Assembly (NCBI GenBank): GCA_025766275.1
Contig: JAFKAC010000007.1
Span: forward strand, 372,001-436,000
Direction of reading: 5' to 3'
DNA: 64,000 nt
Source: Lactarius indigo
Taxonomy: Eukaryota > Basidiomycota > Agaricomycetes > Russulales > Russulaceae
Shown: piece after piece, positions 56,097 to 64,000 of the stretch
Layout of the letters: every line of letters starts with the position of its first letter
Position numbering within the stretch: position 1 is the stretch's first letter
Translations under genes and position numbers: made by a program
The notes under the pieces: model-generated
What the model was told of the DNA's origin: nothing
What the model saw: the letters and a program-made list of their open reading frames with translations, nothing else
Databases searched by the model: none

Positions 56097-58029
56097 TCAT
56101 ATCACCACTTGCGCCCCAGGAAGGGTTACCCGGAACACAAGGAATTGGTTATCGTTATCTAGACCCGCGTTGAACGGTTCACCATCGAATACACCATTCG
56201 TTGACATAAAGTCGTTGTCAGCCTAAAGGAGAGGTTCTCAGCGGTGGTTCTGAACAGGTTGCTCGATACCTACGACGGTGAAAAGGAAATAGTCATTAGG
56301 TGCTGTAGGGTCGGACACTGGGGCGAGGGCGAGCGACTCCCACTTGGCATCAATCAACGTCTGGCTCGAGGGGTCACCTGAGTCGGAATTTCAGCCATCT
56401 TTCTTATCATTCGGCTATCAAATCGCGTACCGTTATGTAGGCCAAATCGCGCCAATTGCGTGCTGTCAAGGTAGTTCACAAAGCTAACGTATGTCGCGGG
56501 AACGATGCTGCTAGATAGCACCCCTCCGGTTGCAATCGGGTGGCTCGGGCTGTCGAACGAGGTGCCGTGAATGTCAGTCGCCCCTACGGTCGAAATCAGG
56601 TCCGCATGCCTATGAGACAACCACGTTAGCTACATCCGATGTCCGGTACGTCAGTGACGTGGAACACCGACTTGTATGCCGATAACGTCGCATCTCCGCC
56701 GTGCCCATTACCATCGCGGGCGAGTACGAGGAAAACCCCGTTTTTGACGTAGTGTAATTCGCTCGCACCAAGCGCTTTGCCGGCACTGTCAAGTGGTAGA
56801 GGCACAACCCACTCGCCAACGAGCGGCGGCCGTGTCGTGCTAGCATGAGAGATGTCGTAGGCGACTAGTCGTGTGTAACGGGCGGTGCTTTTCTTATTTC
56901 CACCGTCCTGGATGGCCGCGGACTGCAGAAGTGCGTACAGCGTGTTGCCGTCCGAGGAGATGGTCAATCCCTCCAACCCTGGGAGGCGACGACGAACATC
57001 ACCGGATGAACGAGTAGGAAATATAGTAAAACCAACCTTGATTTCCAGAGCGCCCCGTGACCGGGTCGGAGGCAGCTGTGAAAGACAGCTGTCCCGCGGA
57101 GTTAAGTGGTACAATCGCTTGTGGCGGCTGGATAGTCTGAATCAAGTCGCCGAATGCGTCGAAGTGGTAGATGTATGGCCCATACTCGTCGCTAACCCAA
57201 AACCTACGCAATCTCTGTAATCAGAAAAAGAAAAAGGGGGGAAACAACAAAAGACGAAATCGCACGTTCCGTCGGGAGCAAGGGCAAGCCCCTCGAGATC
57301 AAGAGAAAGGTGGTTAAAGGATGATGAGGGAATTGGCATGGGCGGGTCGGCCAGCTGTGATGTCGGATACCCAGACTGCGCCGCACGTACACCCAGTGAA
57401 TCAAGGCCAGTGGTCGCCACGCTACCACGGTCGAAATAAAATAGAGTGTCCGAATAGGACAGCTGGAGTGTTTGTTGGGCAGCGGCAAACGACAATGGTG
57501 TTGTTCCGGAATAGGGGGTCAACGTGAAGTCAATGAACAGCTGCCTGCCCTGGTAGTCGATTGTGCCAGCACTGCGAGCTCAGTTAATTCGTGTGTGGTG
57601 CGCAAGAACCGAGGAAGGGGGCGCGTACACATTGAAACCTCGATCAGGTTGCACGACAAGTTGTCCAGTGTAGGTCCCACTTGGGCCGGTGGAGAAAGAC
57701 GACAGCGCAATCGCGCTACCGATCCCGCCAATCGTGTCACCTAATTTGGTATGAAACCTTCCTAAGCGGAGAAACGATCACATGACCACAAACCATTCCA
57801 TTCCGTGGCGTCGGACGGGATGAGCCCGAATGCAACGAGGCCCTGAGTGATGAGATGAGTATTTTGTCGAATGGCACCTAGTGGGTCAGTCACTCACTTT
57901 ATTGACATACGTTTCTCCATTAAGAATTACGGACGTGGCCTGCGCGGCTCTTCTAGTGACATTGGATGGAACTCCCACTACAGCAGGCGTACCAAAGGCA
58001 AGCAGAGACAACGGGAGAACGAAGAACAT
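56097..58029 (-). CDS. Secreted phytase-like domain (esterase-like activity of phytase) protein
   Basis: ATG at 58029 starts a signal peptide (MFFVLPLSLLAFGTPAVVG). The mature part reads LNGETYVNKG, LVAFGLIPSDATEWNG, DTIGGIGSAIAL and TYTGQLVVQPDRGFNV. It continues with DLEGLALAPDG, FWVSDEYGPYIYHF, QGLEGLTISSDGNTLYALLQSA, and near the end AKWESLALAPV...NDYFLFTVADNDFM. This order of blocks matches the PF13449 beta-propeller family. Several short introns; it ends with TGA at 56097-56099. Probably an extracellular hydrolase; substrate not known, and the family name does not prove phytase activity. Confidence 0.87.
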
Positions 58030-58563
58030 GTTGATGTGTTCGCACTCTCGAATATATCTGAACTATTTATATGTTACAATCTTCGTTCAATTTCCAGAAA
58101 ATCCGAGCACAACATTCATGAAACCCACCAGAAGACCACGGGGGGGTCGTCTCCTCGTGGGTGGGCAACGCACGTTGGGGTAGTGGCACAAGAAACGCCG
58201 AGCGAAAGCTACACTACGAAAAGTGCGGGGCAGCGAGAGAAACCATGGCCATGCGTAACACGTGGGTACCATCGGAGTTCACCTCCAAAAAGGCCAAGCC
58301 ATACTCACGAACACGGATTAAATATTGGACATTTGACAGTCGACCACGTCGTATTCGGGGCGTCGGTCTTTATAGCAGCTTGTGCTTGGCAGAACCCATA
58401 AGGCGCCGATGACTTTTCATGTGAGTCATGACACGGAGCACATGGCACAGTATCGCGTGGTAGTTACCATTTGCTCACATCACTGCCGTCCGCAACATTA
58501 CTAGTATCGTTCACAATATTGACACAAGATGCACGTCATAAGTTCACACGGTGTCCTGAATCA
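58030..58563. other. Intergenic region, no supported gene
   Basis: Upstream region of the phytase-like gene. Contains overlapping ORFs on both strands without motifs. Confidence 0.35.
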
Positions 58564-59082
58564 CTAGGCACTCTCATAAGCCACGCCCCTCTGCACCAGA
58601 ATTTCCGTGATTTCCACCGCACGGTCGAAATCCTTCTTGTGATCCTCTGTCACGACGATGCCGCTGTCGAACCTCCCACAACCCTGAGGAGCAGAATTCG
58701 CCCACGCGAATCCGTCGGCACCCTGCCAAAAGATACCGATGTTTCGACCATAGATATCGTTCGAGGGCACCTCCTCTGTGGGCAATTTCCGCAGGATGTC
58801 TTCCAGCTCTTTGACTAGTTTGGTAGTGTCATCTGAGATCTGGATGCTCTTGGGTTTCGAATCGAGTTGCTGAGCTGTCGCCCCGCCTGACGGGAATGGG
58901 AATTGAGAAGTTAGGAGGATGTGAGGATTGACTGGAGGCTTGAACGAAAGATTATGCACGGCGGAAGGGCGGGGTGGGATGAATCCGCCGAGGATACCTG
59001 TAGTCGAATGAGAAGGTCACTGAGATGGTGTAAGCGTCTTCGTACCGTGCTGGATGCAAAGATCAAATGGACCGGGTGACAT
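58564..59082 (-). CDS. Small protein of unknown function
   Basis: Two exons, 59082-59046 and 58997-58564, total 471 bases, giving 156 residues: MSPGPFDLCIQHG joined to ILGGFIPPRPSAVHNL. The frame closes exactly, and CATATAAAG near 59,147-59,155 fits a TATA box. The protein has an acidic helical middle (KLVKELEDILRKLP) and a block FWQGADGFAWANSAPQGCGRFDSG that looks conserved-domain-like. No signal peptide or membrane segment. I do not recognise the family. Confidence 0.6.
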
Positions 59083-59236
59083 CAGGGTTGAATCGTCGAA
59101 GCTTTGGAAGAGGGGGAAGGAAGAGACGAGCCTCTGATATCGCTTCTTTATATGGGTTTCCCTGCAGTACTCGGTGCGCAGCTACTCAGCACAGCTACAC
59201 ACAACCAGTTGCTTACTGTACTGTATTACAGTAACT

Positions 59237-60650
59237 CTACAAGTCATATTTTCTTACCACGCCTCCATCGCCCGATATATATATAAACTCTTTAGAGACT
59301 CGGAGGGCTCGTGCAGCCTCGATATTCCCGAAAACCAGTTCGCTAACATGCGAATTGCTGGTGTGGTCAATCACATGGGGCAGACCGTCCTCCCCGCCAA
59401 TAACAAGGCGACCTCCAGGCGCGAATGATACGCACTCTATCGGCGCACCACCACGTCTCCAGCGCCGGCTAATGAAGCCACCACGAACATCAAACAAGAC
59501 CGCCGTACCGTCTGCACCACCAAGCGCTATCTCCCGCTCGTCGCCTGACACCGCGATCGCGCGAGCCGCAGCAGTACCTGTCGCCAATTTTGTCGTGAGC
59601 GTGGGTGTGCTCTCGCGTGTGTCGAGCGATTGCACACTCCCGTCGGCGAGGGCCACCCAGACGGTTCCACTCGTGTCACCTGTTGATGCCGCCGCAAGGG
59701 CAACAACCGGCTTTTCCATCACCCACATCGCCTTCTGCGCACCAGATCGGATGTCCCACGTGCGAAGTGAACCATCCTTGCTGGCTGATAGTAGGGTGCC
59801 GTTCGTGCAGGGGAGCAATGCCGTTACCGGGCGCGCGTGCCCCCTGAGGGATAGGAGTGGCGTCAACGTAGGTGATGTACCCGCCGAAGAGACGAGTAAG
59901 GGTGTGAGGTGTATGGTGAAATCAGAGCCCGCGGAGGCCAGTATCGGATCTGGAGAAGTCCCAGATATGATCTCCAGCGCGTTGATGACCGACTTGTGTA
60001 GCTTTGTGGAAACGATGGGTTGCAATGCGTGTGTGGTTGGTACAGGATACTGAGCAGAGACCGGCGGGGAATGGGGAAGATCGTAGATGGAGACCGTCCC
60101 ATCGAGTAGGGCTGTCGCCAGAAGTCCGTCGGAGATGGTAAAGGAAGGAATCTGACGCGGCTGTCACCAGAAGATGAACTTGTGAGCATCATCGCGGCCC
60201 TTTCAAGCTAGCTTCATCAGTATCACGCACTCACTTGTCTCTCATCCGAGTGTGATGGGTCTCCGTAAACCTCGGTAGGAGAGATTAACTCCACCGAGTC
60301 GATTCCAAGGCGTAAACAACGAGCTGTGTACCTGAACTAGCCAAGAAGCGCATACAAAAGCTGAGTTTAGGACGAAACGATCGATGCCCGCCAAAATGAT
60401 CTCTCACCTGCGACGTACGCGTAAGCTCAACACCGCCCACTCCCGTGAGCTCGATGCGATCACGATCCTGCTCATGAAGGCTTATGGCAACTTTGCCGTG
60501 AACGGATGGTTCTCCGTCCTTGTAGCAGGACAGCCAAATGCTCTCTGAGGGAATGATACCACCATGGACCTCGGAAAGTACGGTAGCAAAATCGTCTTGG
60601 ATAGTTGCTGTAGGCAGCGTTACTGGTGGAGGCACCGCTAGTTGAGACAT
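59237..60650 (-). CDS. PAAF1/Rpn14-like WD40 proteasome-assembly chaperone
   Basis: WD-repeat protein whose relatives bind Rpt ATPases and assist assembly of the 19S proteasome base. ATG at 60650 (MSQLAVPPPVTLP). The N-terminal block ESIWLSCYKDGEPSVHGKV resembles the PAAF1 N-terminus (WLSC...GKPS). After two introns the WD40 part follows: SVINALEIISG, SLRGHARPVTALLPC, LLSASKDGSLRTWDI, TVWVALADGSVQSLD, EIALGGADGTAVLFDV, and IECVSFAPGGRLVIGGEDG. The C-terminus FIYISGDGGVVRKYDL matches the PAAF1 end. No defects seen. Confidence 0.85.
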
Positions 60651-60777
60651 CGACAGAGTTCTTTGGAAGGAGATTCGCGGATATGCGTGCGTCAGCAGTG
60701 GTGGTCAGATCACAAAGCGCCCACTGGCGGGCGTCTCGTCGGGTGCAACTTTCCGTATCTGCATGCTGTTTATGCCA
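60651..60777. other. PAAF1-like gene upstream region
   Basis: Short interval between the PAAF1 start and the 687-bp inverted-repeat element. It presumably holds the core promoter, so the element sits very close to it. Confidence 0.35.
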
Positions 60778-61464
60778 TACAGTCATTCATGGCTCAATGG
60801 AACATCGGGGTCAATGGACCAAACGACTCTGACGACCACATTTTTTGTCAAATCACTTCGGAATTTTTGTAATATCCTACATATAGCTACTGTGCACGTA
60901 CCTCCAAGTTTTTATAGAGGTGTAATGAGCAAAGGTTGCAGGAGACCCATTTCTCGAAATTTTGGGTGAAATCCGAAATTTGATGAACAAATACTGATAG
61001 GAAATGCTCATATTTTTTCCAACTTTTCATGGCCATATACAAATTATATGGTACACAGTAGACTTCAGGTAGTTATTTTGACAATAGCTACATGGGATCA
61101 GAGGGTGTTCGCAGAAGAGTACTGAATGAGTGATTTGGAGAGTCACACTGGTGACATCACTGTGATGTCTTCCCAATCGGGAAGTCAGGAATGGCCGTGG
61201 GAGATCGTGATTGGGGCCTCTCAATTGGGAAAGTCACGGTCAATGTGACTGGTCCATTGACCCAGTTTTAGCTGATAAGGACTTTTTTCGCTGATTCTTC
61301 AATTGGGTTGTTCAACACCACCCGATAACAGTTTTTAGGTGCTCAATAGGTAGTTTACTCGCATGACTATAATTATGTCTATTAGGATTGACTCGTTGTC
61401 CACTAAAACAAGTTTCCGATGGTCAACAATTTTTGAGTGGTCCAAAGAGCCATGAATGACTGTA
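60778..61464. mobile_element. 687-bp TA-flanked inverted-repeat element, TACAGTCATTCATGGCTC family
   Basis: The first 18 bases (TACAGTCATTCATGGCTC) are exactly the reverse complement of the last 18, and imperfect pairing continues beyond (TGGACC/TGGAAC). The ends begin with TA, as for Tc1/mariner-type insertions. The interior is AT-rich and non-coding, with further small inverted motifs (TCCCAATCGGGAAG near 61,173). It differs from the TACAGCGG family. Confidence 0.75.
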
Positions 61465-61947
61465 GCACCGATGAATTACCGTAAAGCCCCGCGACACGTC
61501 GGTGACGACTTAGGGGAGCGTATACACAACTGCACTGGGCTACTATTCCCCTAGTGCCGCGCCTGTATAGGCTCGGTAGACAGCAGAGAGACATATCTAG
61601 TGACCTCTCCTATATTGCGTCATGACGCTGAAAGCAAGATGGGACCAAACTCGGACAAACCTTTGCAACGTGTTTCAGTCGCATAGTGGGAACATATCAA
61701 GATAGATGAACCAGAGTAATGGGAAGTCGGTAATCAAGGGAAAGACCCGTACTAGTAATCAGGACACTGCAGGATAATTACAGCACCTGCTCTCCACCGT
61801 GCGTCGTACACCAGACAGAGATTAGATTCGGTAGGACGTAAAGTACGTAGCATCAGAAGATATTGCATCAGTGCGGCCACGCCCTATGCTCTCCCTTTGT
61901 CAGTGATGCAGGACGAACTTCATTCAGCTCGTGGCCTTACCTCCCAT
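61465..61947. other. Intergenic region, no supported gene
   Basis: 3' flank of the Bet1 gene; no ORF of note. Confidence 0.4.
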
Positions 61948-62380
61948 TTACCGGTTAAACAAACGAGAGAACAACATCTTCGACAGCCACATTCCGAATA
62001 AGAACGAAAGTACGAATATCACGATCCTGATAATTCTGACGGTGCTTGGGGATACCGAACGGGCCATTCGGTCGGCAGAGGAGGTAAGGCCAGACGCAAT
62101 GGAGCCGAATGTATTGGTCTTGTCGTATCCGAAACGTTAGCTACAAGGGAAGAAAAACAGGAGGTGAAACGCACTGTGTCATCAAGGACCAGATTCTGAC
62201 GTTCAACGTCGTCGTGGATGTCAGTGGTTACCTATAACATCTCGTTGGTAAGGCAAAATGAGAGTGTGAAACACGAAACGGCCATACGCCACGCAGTGTA
62301 CGAATCTTGGAGTGAAGTTCATCAAGACGTTGGTCGTTTTGTGCTTCATAGGTGTCCTCCTGGGATCGAGAGCTAGACAT
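61948..62380 (-). CDS. BET1: Bet1-type SNARE
   Basis: Small tail-anchored Qc-SNARE for ER-to-Golgi vesicle fusion. Three exons: 62380-62285, a 57-base middle exon, and 62118-61948. Together they give 107 residues with closing phases. The sequence shows LDELHSKIRTLRG, VTTDIHDDVERQNLVLDDT (SNARE heptads with the central Gln region) and TFGSIASGLTSSADRMARSV. A C-terminal membrane anchor follows (IIRIVIFVLSFLFGMWL). Length and order match Bet1. Confidence 0.93.
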
Positions 62381-62562
62381 GATGGCGATTGAAACAAAGG
62401 GAAGACATAGCTTGACTGCGGGTCAGAGACAGAACCTCAATTCGGGGTTAGGGTTGGATCGGGTCGCGCGACATTTCAATTTTTTGATCAAACACTGATG
62501 ACACTGTAGCCTACTGTACATACAGTCGAGTCCATCGGAATGCATACGATCTCGGCAGAAAG

Positions 62563-64000
62563 TCAACGCAAGCTACCCGACCGCGCGCGAGTTTCACTCA
62601 TGCCTGGCGGGCCGCCCGAGTCATCGCCCTCACTGCCATAATACGCCGAAATATAATCAAACTCGTCTTCCTGCTGCTGTTCCTGCTGTGGTAGAGGTGG
62701 AGCTGGAACTGGCGATTGAGCTTGGACAGTTGGCAATGATGATGTCGAACCGAATAAGCCACCAGTTCGTGGTGAGTACGGCGAGCCGCGGAGATCCCGT
62801 TTCTTTATCGAGAGCGGGCTCACGTCCGGGGGGCCGGAGAGAATGTCAGAGCTTACGCGCGGCACGGGCCGTCGGAAGGCCGCAGCAGATATCGTGCGGC
62901 TCCCTGGAGGAAGAAGTGGGGGCGTTTTGGCTTGAGGTGACGATACGCTCGGGGGTGTTGGAAGCGTACGCTGAGAAATGTTGGGGCTGGGATTCGCAGG
63001 AAGCTCAGGGGGAGTGCGGAACGGTGCGCTGATGGGGCTAGATAATGTCGGTGACGACGATAGAGGAAGCGAAATGTTCGGTGGTGGAAGGTGTGCCTGT
63101 TGCGTCGGTGAAGACGGTGTCGAGGGCACGCGTGGAGAAGGGGGGGCATTGGTGGGCGAAGGGTGTTCCGCAGAATTCCGGGAGGCCGTGGGCGATACTG
63201 GAGAACGATCATGCGTGCGGGCGAATGGCGATGAGGGGTGACTAACTGAGCCGTTGGACGGCGGCGGTGCCTGCACCACTGGTGGAATCGAAAGTGGTGC
63301 AGGAACGATTGCTTCAGGCGACGCAGTTCTGGGTGGTGCAACAGGCGGACTGTACATGAGGGCGTCCATCTCGCGCGAGACTTCACGTGCAGCGGCGGCG
63401 TTTAATGCGCGCTCATCTTCTGGTGCCACTTCGGCATAGGGTGGTGTCGGGATAGGGTCTTGTGAGACTGAAGCTTTTGGTGACACAGGCGACGCGTTTC
63501 CTTCTTGAGCTAATGCCGAGGGCGTTTGTGCTGGATCAGAGACCTGGCCGTGTTCAGTGGATGTTGGGGTGGGTCCACCAGCTTTCTCGACGGATACGGT
63601 TTCGTGCTCGAGGTGTGACCACGGACGTGGCATCTGAATAGAGCGGGAGCCAACGTTTCCTTTTCCTTCTTGGGCTAATGTCGAGGGCGTTTGTGCGGAA
63701 TCAGAGAACGGGCTGTGTTCAGGGGACGTTGGGGTGGATCCACCAGGTTTTTCGTCGGATACAGTTTCGCGCTCGAGGTGTGACCACGGACGTGGCATCT
63801 GGATAGGGCGGGAGCCAAAACGTACCCTCCTCTCGCTCTGGGGCGGGTCCATGTACGACAACTGGACCTCTTCTTCCCCTTCGCCCGTGTTTGGCGGGAC
63901 ATAGGAAGATAGACCGTCGTATGCCCCGGAGTCCGGGGTCCCGTAAAGGCTTGCCCGAGGGGCGACTGGGGGCGCTGCGCCAGGCGGAGGTGCGTGAGGT
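62563..64000 (-). CDS. Pro/Ser-rich disordered protein with a 54-residue tandem repeat, 5'-partial
   Basis: An open frame from the right window edge to the stop at 62563; the beginning lies outside. Almost entirely low-complexity Pro/Ser/Thr-rich sequence with SPR, TPPS and PPSP motifs. Near the visible N-terminal side two adjacent units of about 54 residues both start GSRxIQMPRPWSHLE and end TLAQEG / ALAQEG (about 63,490-63,815). The C-terminus has an acidic patch (DEFDYISAYYGSEGDD). Such tails are typical of cytoskeletal or signalling scaffold proteins, but the family cannot be named from this part. Confidence 0.7.
   Translation of the reverse strand, partial: PHAPPPGAAPPVAPRASLYGTPDSGAYDGLSSYVPPNTGEGEEEVQLSYMDPPQSERRVRFGSRPIQMPRPWSHLERETVSDEKPGGSTPTSPEHSPFSDSAQTPSTLAQEGKGNVGSRSIQMPRPWSHLEHETVSVEKAGGPTPTSTEHGQVSDPAQTPSALAQEGNASPVSPKASVSQDPIPTPPYAEVAPEDERALNAAAAREVSREMDALMYSPPVAPPRTASPEAIVPAPLSIPPVVQAPPPSNGSVSHPSSPFARTHDRSPVSPTASRNSAEHPSPTNAPPSPRVPSTPSSPTQQAHLPPPNISLPLSSSPTLSSPISAPFRTPPELPANPSPNISQRTLPTPPSVSSPQAKTPPLLPPGSRTISAAAFRRPVPRVSSDILSGPPDVSPLSIKKRDLRGSPYSPRTGGLFGSTSSLPTVQAQSPVPAPPLPQQEQQQEDEFDYISAYYGSEGDDSGGPPGMSETRARSGSLR

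Noticed and set aside
1..64000. CRISPR arrays, bacterial operons, rRNA or tRNA genes
   Set aside because: None seen; the window is eukaryotic with spliced genes, and no regularly spaced repeat array was found.

Overview
This is a stretch of a fungal nuclear genome, most likely from an agaricomycete close to Rhizoctonia (Ceratobasidiaceae). Genes carry many short GT-AG introns of about 45-60 bases. The families present fit a basidiomycete: DUF6534 seven-helix proteins, DUF2421-type membrane proteins, PARP and NADAR genes, and chromodomain Ty3/gypsy elements. The species is an inference; no marker gene is present. Exon boundaries were read by eye from splice signals and reading-frame continuity.

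Positions 1-15,225 are transposon-rich: the 3' part of a hAT transposase gene with its right terminal repeat, a truncated Ty3/gypsy element, and a complete Ty3/gypsy chromovirus (6,942-14,764) with two 500-bp LTRs. In the complete element a slippery heptamer at the gag-pol overlap, a predicted self-primed start of reverse transcription, an extra ORF before gag and a conserved C-terminal tail on Pol can all be read.

Positions 15,226-25,918 hold a DUF6534 membrane protein gene, a family of TA-flanked inverted-repeat elements, and the most interesting cluster. A PARP-type ADP-ribosyltransferase gene with a readable His-Tyr-Glu triad (20,857-22,633) lies 136 bp from a NADAR gene on the same strand, and a second NADAR gene is divergent from the first. 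This is a candidate fungal ADP-ribosylation writer/eraser cassette.

Positions 25,919-40,284 carry transaldolase (with a GC-AG intron), two divergent DUF2421-type transporter-like paralogues, and a 1.3-kb TA-flanked element.

Positions 40,285-49,131 are a segmental tandem duplication of an L-amino-acid-oxidase gene convergent with an M14 carboxypeptidase-like gene. One M14 copy is a decayed remnant; the other is nearly intact but seems to lack catalytic residues.

Positions 49,599-64,000 are mostly conserved single-copy genes, all on the minus strand: ATG13, a POT/PTR2 peptide transporter, a secreted phytase-like-domain protein, a small unknown protein, a PAAF1/Rpn14-like proteasome chaperone, the Bet1 SNARE and a disordered Pro/Ser-rich protein running off the window. 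An isolated TA-flanked 687-bp inverted-repeat element lies between PAAF1 and Bet1.
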